Origin: Bacillota bacterium
GTDB lineage: Bacteria > Bacillota > Clostridia > Lachnospirales > Lachnospiraceae
Direction of reading: 5' to 3'
DNA length: 61,558 bases
NCBI GenBank assembly: GCA_023415475.1
Contig: JAEZKL010000056.1
Location: 1 to 61,558 of the forward strand
Both the position numbers and the translations under genes were made by a program. The notes below the pieces were generated by a model. It was not told the origin of the DNA. It saw nothing but the letters and a program-made list of their open reading frames with translations, and searched no databases. Shown here piece after piece: positions 10,135 through 18,008 of the stretch (its first letter is position 1; the number at the start of each line of letters is the position of its first letter).

Positions 10135-11163
10135 ATGATAACAATTAGTGTCTGCATGATAGTAAAGGATGAAGAAAAGGTTCTTGCAAGATGTCTCGAT
10201 TCTCTGAAGGAAATAGCGGACGAGATCATCATCGTGGATACCGGCTCCGGTGATTCTACCAAGAGCATTGCTACCCGGTACACCGATAAAATCTATGACT
10301 TTACTTGGATTTATGATTTTTCGGCTGCCAGAAACTTCTCCTTTTCTAAGGCAACAATGGATTATATCTATGTGGCAGATGCAGATGAAGTTCTTGATGA
10401 AGTTAACAGGCAACGGTTTCTGCTTTTAAAGCAGAAGCTGTTGCCGGACATAGAAATTGTACAGATGAAGTATGCAAACCAACTGGCTTTCAATACGACT
10501 TATAACTTTGATGTGGAATATCGTCCAAAGCTATATAAGCGCCTCCGTACCTTCTTCTGGATCGAACCTGTCCACGAGAGTGTCAGACTTTCACCCCTGA
10601 TCTACGACAGCGAGATTGAGATACAGCATATGCCGATCTCCGGGCATGCAGGGAGAGATTTTGATGTTTTTCAAAGGACAATTCAGCGTGAGGGCATGTT
10701 GTCCGCTAAGCTATTTGGAATGTATGCCAGGGAGCTCTTTATCGCAGGGGAGGATAAGGACTTTGAAGAAGCCTTTGATTACTTTCGTGAATTTGCTGAC
10801 AAAGCAGAGGGTAATGATCAGGAACGAAAAATATGCGAATGTATCCTAGCCAGATGTTATCGTCTGCGCAGGGATCCGGCCGGCTTCATGAAGTATTGTC
10901 TTCACAACATAGCCGACAATAAAGCAAGCGCGGAAGTATGCTATGAACTGGGTGAATACTATAGGGGATTGGGAGATAATCAGGAAGCAATCATTTGGTA
11001 TTATAATGCTGCATATGAGACGGTATGTGAATTGAATATTCATTATGCCGGTGATTATCCTTTGCGAAGGCTGTCAGAGTGTTATCATGACATAGGAAAC
11101 CTTGAGCAGGAGCAAGCTTATCAGGCATTATATGAAGCATGGAATATTGGAGATACAAACTGA
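10135..11163 (+). CDS. Glycosyltransferase family 2 with C-terminal TPR-like region
   Basis: Inverting GT-A glycosyltransferase. The N-terminus ISVCMIVKDEEKVLARCL is the classic start of GT2 proteins of the SunS/TPR type. IIIVDTGSGDST (about residues 32-43) binds the nucleotide sugar, and YVADADEVLDE carries the DXD metal site. From about residue 190 the sequence becomes helical with TPR-like pairs (FEEAFDYFREFADKAEG; ASAEVCYELGEYYRGLGD). Ribosome site GGAGGTAAT directly precedes the ATG. The stop lies within the start region of the DUF115-N gene, so the two are coupled. Members of this type often glycosylate proteins or peptides; substrate here is unknown. Confidence 0.85.
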   Translation: MITISVCMIVKDEEKVLARCLDSLKEIADEIIIVDTGSGDSTKSIATRYTDKIYDFTWIYDFSAARNFSFSKATMDYIYVADADEVLDEVNRQRFLLLKQKLLPDIEIVQMKYANQLAFNTTYNFDVEYRPKLYKRLRTFFWIEPVHESVRLSPLIYDSEIEIQHMPISGHAGRDFDVFQRTIQREGMLSAKLFGMYARELFIAGEDKDFEEAFDYFREFADKAEGNDQERKICECILARCYRLRRDPAGFMKYCLHNIADNKASAEVCYELGEYYRGLGDNQEAIIWYYNAAYETVCELNIHYAGDYPLRRLSECYHDIGNLEQEQAYQALYEAWNIGDTN

Positions 11164-12115
11164 TTATTTGCCCTTGATGGAGCAGTGGGAGGTTAACTAC
11201 TTGATACAGAACATAAGAGATATCTTCAAATTAAATACTAAGCTATTAGGTGAGATGGATAAGGCGGTTTGCTATTTCCGGGAACAGCAGTGTGACAAAG
11301 CCTTAGAGCTCATCGTGAATTCCATTGACGAGGTAAGGCAAAGCATAGAAGCTATTATATTAAATCGCGAATATTTTAATTTGGTTAATACAGAATCTAT
11401 GCTGGAGATGTTGACAGGTATCCTGGGGGCTAAGAAGAATAGGGATTACATTCTGTTGGCAGATCTTCTGGAGCTTCAGCTTATCAACTTTTTAATCGGG
11501 GTTCAGGAGCTGATCATCGGAAAAGAAGAGATTGAATTTGATGAACAGAGCTATCACGAAAATATGGATCTTCTACTTGCACATAGTGAAGGTCTTAGCC
11601 TTAGATTAAAGGAACCGATTAATACATCGAAATTATTAGAAAGTGGCTATCGTATTGAGTTTACTTCCTGCGGTCTTATGACACTGGCAGCAGAGAATGA
11701 AGGTCAGACCTTTTACTTTCATACCAACAATAAGGTTCAATCCGAGGCATTTCAATTAGCCAGGCATTGGTATCGGGCGGATAAGACGAGCTATACCATC
11801 TACGGCTTTGGAATGGGATATCATATACAGGAATTGCTTGCAATTGCTCCTGAGGCGGATATTACAATATATGAATCGGATATCAACGTACTTCAGCTGG
11901 CCTGTGCCTTTACTGATATAAGACAGGTATTTTCATCACCTAGGGTGAAGCTGTTTTATGATCCTGAGTTCATATTGTTGCGGGAGCAGCTGCCAAGGCT
12001 TGAAGAGTCACAGAGCTTTAGAGTACATTATCCTTCCTATAAGAATGTCAAGAATGCGGAGAGTAGAATGCTTTTGGCTGATGCACTTCCATGGCTTAAG
12101 ACAATTGAGTATTAG
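11102..12115 (+). CDS. DUF115-type N-terminal domain protein lacking the DUF115 domain
   Basis: Homologous along its length to the N-terminal ~320 residues of the DUF115 protein at 6011-7699: IEFTSCGLMTLAAENEG versus IEFSSCGLMTCAITDN, and YGFGMGYHIQELL versus YGYGLGYHIKELL, with FRVHYPSYKNVK near the end. It stops where the paralogue enters its DUF115 domain (VAAGPSLD). The frame is clean, so this may be a stable short form. The start is uncertain: 11102 lies inside the GT2 gene. The ATG at 11132, TTG at 11168 (GGAG at 11149-11152) and ATG at 11177 are alternatives. It may be an accessory subunit or an inactive relic. Confidence 0.75.
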   Translation: MSRSKLIRHYMKHGILEIQTDYLPLMEQWEVNYLIQNIRDIFKLNTKLLGEMDKAVCYFREQQCDKALELIVNSIDEVRQSIEAIILNREYFNLVNTESMLEMLTGILGAKKNRDYILLADLLELQLINFLIGVQELIIGKEEIEFDEQSYHENMDLLLAHSEGLSLRLKEPINTSKLLESGYRIEFTSCGLMTLAAENEGQTFYFHTNNKVQSEAFQLARHWYRADKTSYTIYGFGMGYHIQELLAIAPEADITIYESDINVLQLACAFTDIRQVFSSPRVKLFYDPEFILLREQLPRLEESQSFRVHYPSYKNVKNAESRMLLADALPWLKTIEY

Positions 12116-12178
12116 ATACTTCTGTTAGGACGTGATAATAATTATTTATCAAATATTTTTACCTAATTAGAACATGTC

Positions 12179-12207
12179 TTGATAAGTTAAAAGGGTTATG
12201 GCATAAT
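12179..12207 (+). promoter_or_regulatory. Sigma-A promoter for the signal peptidase II-like gene
   Basis: TTGATA (12179-12184), 17-base spacer, CATAAT (12202-12207). The predicted start would leave a ~50-base leader before the AAGGAGG ribosome site. Confidence 0.6.
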
Positions 12208-12264
12208 AGTAATGTAAAAAAAAGTAATTCCGTCTGAACCTGGGAGCAATAAGGAGGTTGGGTT

Positions 12265-12747
12265 ATGATTTATATTTTCATTGTATTAGTTATTGTCATC
12301 GGAGAATGCTATATCAAGAATTATATTGAGAAAAATAGAAAATTGGGAGAACGGCAGGAGATACTGAAAGGGAACATCATCATCCGAAAGCATCATAACG
12401 AGGGAGCATTTCTTAATTTTATGGGTGAAAAAAAGGAGATGCTAAAGACCATTTCCTGTATCCTTTTAGGTCTTGTATCTCTCCTCTTTATCATTCTTCT
12501 TCCCAAGAAAGGGAAGAAAGTATTTAAGCTTGGATTAGCCTTCGCTTTAGGTGGTGCGATCAGCAATGTATCGGATCGTATTAAGCGGGGCTATGTGGTG
12601 GATTACTTCAGCTTCAATTGCAAGAAGCTGAAGAGTATTATATTCAATCTGTCCGATATTGCCATCTTTCTGGGTTCCGGTCTGATGCTGCTATCTTCCC
12701 TGTTCACTGCTATAAGAGAGGGAAGCACCGATAAAACCGCGGAATAA
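12265..12747 (+). CDS. Signal peptidase II-like (divergent LspA) membrane protein
   Basis: Probable aspartic lipoprotein signal peptidase homologue. Family blocks are recognisable: HNEGAFLNF (NxGAxF-like), GGAISNVSDRIKRGYVVDYF (NxxDRxxxGxVVDF; catalytic Asp in VVDY) and IIFNLSDIAIFLG (FNxADxxI; second catalytic Asp). Hydrophobic stretches near residues 2-14, 65-80, 88-100 and 128-148 fit a four-helix membrane protein. Charged segments (EKNRKLGERQE, LPKKGKKVFK) are unusual, and sequence around the motifs departs from housekeeping LspA, so it may be a specialised paralogue. Ribosome site AAGGAGGTTGGGTT. The last 57 bases overlap the 3' end of convergent pyrG. Confidence 0.75.
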   Translation: MIYIFIVLVIVIGECYIKNYIEKNRKLGERQEILKGNIIIRKHHNEGAFLNFMGEKKEMLKTISCILLGLVSLLFIILLPKKGKKVFKLGLAFALGGAISNVSDRIKRGYVVDYFSFNCKKLKSIIFNLSDIAIFLGSGLMLLSSLFTAIREGSTDKTAE

Positions 12748-14307
12748 AGGATGAGGCTTATTTGGTCTTGATTTGAACTCAGGATGAGCCTGGGTAGCCA
12801 AGAACCAGGGATGATCCTCTATTTCTATCATTTCCACGATACGGCCATCAGGAGAAAGACCGGAAAGCTTCAGCTTATGCTCGATAAAATCATTGCGATA
12901 ATAATTATTTACCTCATAGCGGTGGCGGTGTCTTTCATGGATGATCTTCTCACCATAAAGCGCATATGCTTTACTGCCCTCGACAAGGACGCAGGGGTAG
13001 GAACCGAGTCTTAAGGTTCCGCCGATATCCTCTATGCCATCCTGCTCCGGCATAAGATGAATAATGGGGTGAGTGGTAGAAGGATTTAATTCAACGCTGT
13101 GAGCGTCCTCAAAGCCGATTACATTTCTAGCGAATTCTACAAGTGCCAACTGCATGCCAAGACATAATCCCAGGAAGGGGATTTTGTTCTCTCTGGCATA
13201 GCGGATGGCATTTATTTTGCCCTCGATGCCTCGGTCGCCAAAGCCTCCGGGAACGACGATACCGCTGACATCACCAAGAAGCTCCCCAACATTATCCTTT
13301 GTTACATCTTCGGAGGGAATCCATTTGATTGTAATGGAAGCATTGTGGGCTACCGCACCGTGCTTCAAGGACTCAACAACACTGATATAGGCATCATGAA
13401 GCTGGGTGTATTTGCCGACCAGTGCAACCTTTACTTCTGTCTTCGGATTCTTGAGAGAATGAACCATCTGCTCCCAATCGGTCAGATCCGGTTTCGGGCA
13501 GGATAGATGCAGGCATTCCAGAGTCACCTCGGCAATATGCTCCTGCTCCAGAGCAAGAGGTGCTTCATATAGATATTCTACATCAAGATTTTGCAATACA
13601 TTGGAGCTTGGTACATTACAGAAGAGTGCAATTTTGTCTTTAATACCGTCCTCCAGAGGATGTTCGGTACGGCATACAATGATATCCGGACGAATTCCCA
13701 TACCCTGTAGCTCCTTTACACTTGCCTGGGTGGGCTTTGTCTTCATCTCACCGGAGGCTTTCAGATAAGGAATCAAGGTTACATGAATCAATGCAACATT
13801 ATGATCACCGACATCCTGACGGAATTGTCGGATTGCTTCGAGAAAAGGCTGGCTTTCAATATCACCGACGGTTCCACCTACCTCGATGATGGCAATATGC
13901 ATCTCTTCACTGGAATTATTTCTGTAAAAACGGCTTTTAATCTCATTGGTGATGTGAGGAATGACCTGAACCGTGCCTCCGCCAAAATCCCCTCGTCTTT
14001 CCTTTGATAATACGGACCAGTATATTTTACCTGTTGTAACATTGGACATCTTATTAAGACTTTCGTCAATGAACCGCTCATAATGCCCAAGATCAAGATC
14101 CGTTTCCGCGCCGTCATCTGTAACGAATACTTCACCATGCTGAATGGGATTCATAGTACCCGGATCAATGTTGATATACGGGTCAAATTTCTGCATGGTA
14201 ACATGATAACCGCGGGCTTTCAATAATCGCCCAAGAGAAGCGGCAGTGATGCCTTTACCCAAACCGGATACGACACCACCTGTGACAAATACGTATTTCG
14301 TAGCCAT
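12691..14307 (-). CDS. pyrG: CTP synthase
   Basis: Makes CTP from UTP, ATP and glutamine. The N-terminal amidoligase domain begins YVFVTGGVVSGLGKGITAAS and includes MQKFDPYINIDPGTMNP. The C-terminal class I glutamine amidotransferase shows VVPGGFGDRG, the nucleophile-elbow FLGLCLGMQ with catalytic Cys, and a terminal QAHPEFKSRP carrying the His and Glu. 538 aa is the usual length. GGAGGTAAAATC precedes the ATG. Its 3' end overlaps the signal peptidase-like gene on the other strand. A ~214-base leader with an attenuator lies upstream and probably controls expression. Confidence 0.97.
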   Translation of the reverse strand: MATKYVFVTGGVVSGLGKGITAASLGRLLKARGYHVTMQKFDPYINIDPGTMNPIQHGEVFVTDDGAETDLDLGHYERFIDESLNKMSNVTTGKIYWSVLSKERRGDFGGGTVQVIPHITNEIKSRFYRNNSSEEMHIAIIEVGGTVGDIESQPFLEAIRQFRQDVGDHNVALIHVTLIPYLKASGEMKTKPTQASVKELQGMGIRPDIIVCRTEHPLEDGIKDKIALFCNVPSSNVLQNLDVEYLYEAPLALEQEHIAEVTLECLHLSCPKPDLTDWEQMVHSLKNPKTEVKVALVGKYTQLHDAYISVVESLKHGAVAHNASITIKWIPSEDVTKDNVGELLGDVSGIVVPGGFGDRGIEGKINAIRYARENKIPFLGLCLGMQLALVEFARNVIGFEDAHSVELNPSTTHPIIHLMPEQDGIEDIGGTLRLGSYPCVLVEGSKAYALYGEKIIHERHRHRYEVNNYYRNDFIEHKLKLSGLSPDGRIVEMIEIEDHPWFLATQAHPEFKSRPNKPHPLFRGFIGASLSYSSEQGR

Positions 14308-14521
14308 GATTTTACCTCCTGAATAATGTTATTATTTCAATATCTATTATTTTTAAGCAATAAAAAAAGCCTTCCTAGCTGAACAAACGATAGGTTTAAG
14401 GCAAAAATGGGTGAAGTTAGCCGGCCGATCCTTATGGTGGACCTTAAACCATGTTCCGGCTCCCTTGCTGGAAATGTACAATTTTATACTTTATTAGAAT
14501 GCATTCTGAGAATACTTTTAA
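14308..14521 (-). ncRNA. Structured pyrG leader RNA with antiterminator and intrinsic terminator
   Basis: Read on the minus strand. Stem P1 pairs AGCCGG (14456-14461) with CCGGCT (14419-14424). Inside it, P2 pairs ATGGT (14448-14452) with ACCAT (14434-14438). GGTTTAAGG (14442-14450) is perfectly complementary to CCTTAAACC (14393-14401). The latter is the 5' arm of a terminator: GCCTT-AAA-CCTA (14391-14402) with TAGGAAGGC (14369-14377), followed by seven U (14362-14368). P2 and the antiterminator share bases 14448-14450, so they compete. The likely transcript start is A/U-rich, without the GGG start that reiterative-G control of Bacillus pyrG needs. The ligand or factor is unknown; I do not recognise a known riboswitch class. 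Confidence 0.65.
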
Positions 14522-14527
14522 AAACAT

Positions 14528-14556
14528 AGTATACTATAATATAGGTTAGAAGTCAA
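14528..14556 (-). promoter_or_regulatory. Sigma-A promoter of pyrG
   Basis: On the minus strand: TTGACT (14556-14551), 17-base spacer, TATACT (14533-14528). Transcription should start near 14521, about 214 bases before the pyrG start codon. Confidence 0.75.
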
Positions 14557-14845
14557 TTACCTTCATAGACAAAGAAATCTAACAACAATAAAAACGTAGT
14601 GTATATTATGACGATTAATCTTTCAAGCAATTAATTGATTAGCCCTAAATGGTCTACAAAATAATGGGACTGGTTATGTGACATTATCATAGAATATCAA
14701 TTCTTCCTGTTGTAGAATGGCATGAGGAAGTGGGGTGATGAATTACCGGAGAATAAATAGTTTTGATTTTCCTTGTATTTCATTCAAAAAAGTATTATGG
14801 TTAAGTTGTACACAATTTAATCACAGAATTTTAAGAACAATTTAA
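14557..14845. other. Divergent intergenic region between pyrG and ftsH
   Basis: About 290 AT-rich bases between the two divergent promoters. I see no ORF with a ribosome site and no strong hairpin; regulatory sites cannot be named. Confidence 0.4.
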
Positions 14846-14874
14846 TTGATTTATGGAAAGACTATCAGTATAAT
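14846..14874 (+). promoter_or_regulatory. Sigma-A promoter of ftsH
   Basis: TTGATT (14846-14851), 17-base spacer, TATAAT (14869-14874). Predicted start near 14881, giving a ~77-base leader. Confidence 0.7.
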
Positions 14875-14957
14875 GAGTTATACAGTCCATATTGGCAGAA
14901 ACAGGACTTCAGGTCCGTTAGTATAAATACGATTAGCTCTACAATTAGGAGGATTTC

Positions 14958-16880
14958 ATGGATAATAATAATAATAAACCGAATAAGAATGGGACGCCGA
15001 ACAGGATGATCATCATCATCACACTGGTGTCAGCGCTTGTCGTCTGGTATATGTTCTGGACTTTTTCAGAACAAATTAAGGACAGTACTCATAAAGAGAT
15101 TACCTATGATGAATTCACGCAAATGCTGGAAGATGGCAAGGTTAAGGAAGTTTTAGTAAAAAATGATAATACGATTGTAATCACGCCAAGGGATGTTCCG
15201 GAAAACGGTTTGGCTATAACTTATTATACCGGCGGCTTTTTGGATCTTGAGCTGGTGAATCGGCTCGAAGCAGCGGGGAATGTAAAGTACTCCCAAGAGG
15301 TCAGCGACAACAGTTCTTCTATTATTACCATGATATTATCCTATGTATTGCCCTTTGTTGCCATCTATGTGGTAATGTGGTTCCTATTCCGCACCATATC
15401 AAAAAACAGCGGTGGTGTCATGGGAGTTGGAAAGAGTAATGCCAAGGTCTACGTAGAGAAACAGACGGGAGTCACCTTTAGGGATGTTGCAGGTCAGGAG
15501 GAAGCGAAGGAATCGTTGACTGAAATCGTAGATTTCCTTCATAATCCTGCAAAATATACCCGGATTGGTGCAAAGCTTCCAAAGGGTGCATTGCTGGTCG
15601 GACCGCCCGGTACCGGTAAAACACTACTTGCGAAGGCAGTGGCCGGTGAAGCCAAGGTGCCGTTCTTCTCTCTGTCCGGTTCTGACTTCGTGGAAATGTT
15701 CGTAGGTGTCGGCGCCTCCAGAGTGAGGGATTTATTTAAGCAGGCACAGCAAACCGCTCCTTGTATCATATTTATTGATGAGATCGATGCCATCGGTAAA
15801 AGCCGTGATTCCCATTACGGCGGAGGTAACGATGAGCGTGAACAAACCTTAAATCAATTACTGTCTAACATGGACGGCTTTGATTCCTCCAAAGGTCTCG
15901 TAGTTCTTGGGGCAACCAATCGTCCTGAGGTTCTGGATAAAGCGCTGCTTCGTCCCGGACGTTTTGATCGTAGAATTATTGTAGATAAGCCGGATTTTAA
16001 GGGTAGAGTCGATATCCTGAAGGTGCATGCCAAGAATGTATTAATGCATGATTCGGTAGATTTAGATGCAATCGCAAGAGCAACCTCCGGAGCGGTAGGT
16101 TCTGATCTGGCCAATATGATTAATGAAGCTGCAATCTTAGCGGTAAAACAGGGAAGAACCGTAGTTACCCAGGAGGATTTGTTTGAATCCGTTGAAGTAG
16201 TTATTGCAGGTAAGGAGAAGAAGGACCGAATTCTCAGCAAGGAAGAGAAGAAGATAGTGGCTTATCATGAGGTTGGTCATGCTTTAGTAACTGCTCTGGA
16301 GAAGAATGCGGAGCCTGTACAGAAGAACACCATCGTACCGAGAACCATGGGTTCTCTGGGTTATGTTATGCAGGTTCCGGAGGAAGAGAAATATCTCATG
16401 AGTAAGGATGAAATATTAACACGTATTGTCACCCTCTATGGTGGCCGTGCGGCAGAGAAGCTGGTATTTGACTCCATTACCACAGGCGCATCCAATGATA
16501 TCGAGAAGGCAACCTCACTTGCCAGAGCGATGGTTACCCAATACGGTATGTCAGAGAGATTCGGACTTATGGGTCTGGAATCCGTGGAGAATAAGTATCT
16601 GGATGGCAGAGCCGTACTTAACTGTGGGGATGATACTGCCGGAGAGATTGATAAAGAGGTAATGCAGATACTGAAGACCTGTTATGACAGAGCAGAAGAG
16701 CTTCTAGCAGGAAGCCGCGAGGTTCTGGATAAGATAGCGGATTATCTGATTGCTAAGGAGACCATCACCGGTGAAGAGTTCATGAAGATATACAAGGAAG
16801 TGAAGGGAATAGAGGATGAACCTCAGGAGGAACCTCAGGCAGAGCCCCTGGATAAATCAACAGAGAATCCGCAAATGTAG
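14958..16880 (+). CDS. ftsH: ATP-dependent zinc metalloprotease FtsH
   Basis: Membrane-anchored AAA+ protease that degrades misfolded membrane and regulatory proteins. Transmembrane helices lie at about residues 17-35 and 121-145. Walker A GPPGTGKT is at 215-222, Walker B IIFIDEID at 270-277, and the second region of homology contains GATNRPEVLDKALLRPGRFD. The zinc site HEVGH is at 437-441. The C-terminus is acidic and carries three EPQ-type repeats. AGGAGGATTTC precedes the ATG. It is a single-gene unit with its own promoter and a strong terminator. Compared with most FtsH, the N-terminus is Asn-rich (NNNNKPNKNG). Confidence 0.97.
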   Translation: MDNNNNKPNKNGTPNRMIIIITLVSALVVWYMFWTFSEQIKDSTHKEITYDEFTQMLEDGKVKEVLVKNDNTIVITPRDVPENGLAITYYTGGFLDLELVNRLEAAGNVKYSQEVSDNSSSIITMILSYVLPFVAIYVVMWFLFRTISKNSGGVMGVGKSNAKVYVEKQTGVTFRDVAGQEEAKESLTEIVDFLHNPAKYTRIGAKLPKGALLVGPPGTGKTLLAKAVAGEAKVPFFSLSGSDFVEMFVGVGASRVRDLFKQAQQTAPCIIFIDEIDAIGKSRDSHYGGGNDEREQTLNQLLSNMDGFDSSKGLVVLGATNRPEVLDKALLRPGRFDRRIIVDKPDFKGRVDILKVHAKNVLMHDSVDLDAIARATSGAVGSDLANMINEAAILAVKQGRTVVTQEDLFESVEVVIAGKEKKDRILSKEEKKIVAYHEVGHALVTALEKNAEPVQKNTIVPRTMGSLGYVMQVPEEEKYLMSKDEILTRIVTLYGGRAAEKLVFDSITTGASNDIEKATSLARAMVTQYGMSERFGLMGLESVENKYLDGRAVLNCGDDTAGEIDKEVMQILKTCYDRAEELLAGSREVLDKIADYLIAKETITGEEFMKIYKEVKGIEDEPQEEPQAEPLDKSTENPQM

Positions 16881-16904
16881 TAATCAAAGAAATAGATATA
16901 ATGC

Positions 16905-16932
16905 AAAAGGGCTGTCGTTAGACAGCCCTTTT
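16905..16932 (+). terminator. Intrinsic terminator of ftsH
   Basis: AAAAGGGCTGTC (16905-16916), GTTA loop, GACAGCCCTTTT (16921-16932): a perfect 12-bp stem. It may also end the minus-strand gene that converges from 17378. Confidence 0.85.
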
Positions 16933-17042
16933 AGGTTCTAATAATCTTGATTCATATCTTCAAATATACTGATTTCCTTCCCTTGCTCTGAGGGTATCTC
17001 TGTTTCCTTCATAGGTAGGGGTGGCTCTGGAATGACCATGCT

Positions 17043-17378
17043 TTATAATCTTCTCTTAATGATTTCCTGTACCAGGGATACCATCTCTTCCTCCGCACCC
17101 CAGCTGGTATTAAAGAGGATGCCCTGTCCGCCGCCTGCACTGATTGCAGATACGAAGATTTCTTCTCCGTGCCCAACAATCGTAAGACTCAAGCTGGTTC
17201 GGTTTCCATTTCTCATAAAGTATTTATCATATACCCGGACTGCAATTCTGATCTCATCAGAATGATAATCACTCTGGTCAACCAGATTCATCGAGTAGGC
17301 ATCCTGCATGATTCCCTCATGGATCTGATTAACAATCCTGCTAAAATCTCCGGATAGCTTCTGTTCATATTTCGCCAT
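17043..17378 (-). CDS. DUF6054-like small protein
   Basis: 111 aa, starting MAKYEQKLSGDFSRIV; GGGAGGAATTGAT fits this ATG better than the in-frame start at 17393. It resembles a family of unknown function found in clostridia (DUF6054 in my recollection), with an N-terminal MAKYE block, a central RIAVRVYDKYFMRNGNR strand pair and a glycine-rich AISAGGGQGILF segment. No signal peptide or membrane helix. The frame stays open for another 34 sense codons after the TAA, to a TAG at 16938-16940, so a longer ancestral protein is possible. Function unknown. Confidence 0.7.
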   Translation of the reverse strand: MAKYEQKLSGDFSRIVNQIHEGIMQDAYSMNLVDQSDYHSDEIRIAVRVYDKYFMRNGNRTSLSLTIVGHGEEIFVSAISAGGGQGILFNTSWGAEEEMVSLVQEIIKRRL

Positions 17379-17393
17379 ATCAATTCCTCCCAT

Positions 17394-17571
17394 TCATAGA
17401 TTTAAAGGTGCCGGTAACAAATAAAAAACATATTACCAACTATTTCCGATTATACAACATCTATAACCACTTATCTACTATAGTAAGGAATTTATTATTT
17501 AAAATTAAGATAATCCTAAAGTTCGCAGCGAAACAATCCTTCCCAAGATTTAATCAGAAAATCAAAGCTAA
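17394..17571. other. Intergenic region upstream of the DUF6054-like gene
   Basis: AT-rich and without a supported ORF. It separates the DUF6054-like gene from the racemase remnant and should contain the minus-strand promoter of the former, but no clear -35/-10 pair was picked. Confidence 0.35.
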
Positions 17572-17730
17572 TTATCCTTCTATTGATAGCAGGGCGGCTT
17601 TCGTCGCATGAATCAACGTTGTATCAAAGAGTGGGATGGAGGTATCCTGCTGTTCAACCAGTAATCCGATCTCGGTGCAGCCAAGAATAATACCATCAGC
17701 GCCTGTAGCTGCCAGAGACTGGATATCCCA
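17572..17730 (-). pseudogene. Remnant of an aspartate/glutamate racemase family gene (C-terminal end only)
   Basis: On the minus strand, bases 17730 to 17572 read as the last ~52 residues of an Asp/Glu racemase: DIQSLAATGADGIILGCTEI followed by GLLVEQQDTSIPLFDTTLI and a normal stop. The LGCTE motif contains the second catalytic cysteine of the family, and PLFDTT is also conserved. Immediately upstream in this frame is a TAA (17731-17733). The ~180 residues that should precede it, including the first catalytic Cys, are gone. No start codon or ribosome site is present, so the fragment is not expected to be expressed as an enzyme. Confidence 0.8.
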
Positions 17731-17733
17731 TTA

Positions 17734-17921
17734 TATAACAAACGAATTAATAATACGTTGCTTATAATTATTTTAGACATCCCTACCCTTATCCTTAAAT
17801 TATTTAGGAATTTCATATTTTTCCATTTTGTGCTAAAATAGATCTTGAACAACATCTATTCCAGAGACTTATTACTTTATATAAAATAGTTTGTGTTTTG
17901 TGAAGAATAGTCCGAAGGATT
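17734..17921. other. Intergenic region between racemase remnant and two-component operon
   Basis: AT-rich, no coding frame seen. No further racemase sequence could be traced here, so the 5' part of that gene was deleted rather than only mutated. Confidence 0.4.
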
Positions 17922-17978
17922 TTGTAAGATAATTGTAAGATTTCTATCAATGAAAACGAAAGATTTCTAAAATATAAT
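17922..17978 (+). promoter_or_regulatory. Promoter with tandem 9-bp direct repeats upstream of the response regulator
   Basis: TTGTAAGAT occurs at 17922-17930 and again at 17933-17941, an 11-base period (one helical turn). TATAAT lies at 17973-17978 with no good -35. Tandem direct repeats centred near -53 with a poor -35 are typical of activation by OmpR/PhoB-type regulators, here probably the regulator encoded just downstream. Confidence 0.6.
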
Positions 17979-18008
17979 CAGGGTAGGTTTTTAGGAAAGG
18001 ATTTGAAC

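Noticed and set aside
14361..14461. T-box leader for pyrG
   Set aside because: No AGGGTGGNACCGCG T-box sequence or specifier loop could be found, and pyrG is not an amino-acid gene.
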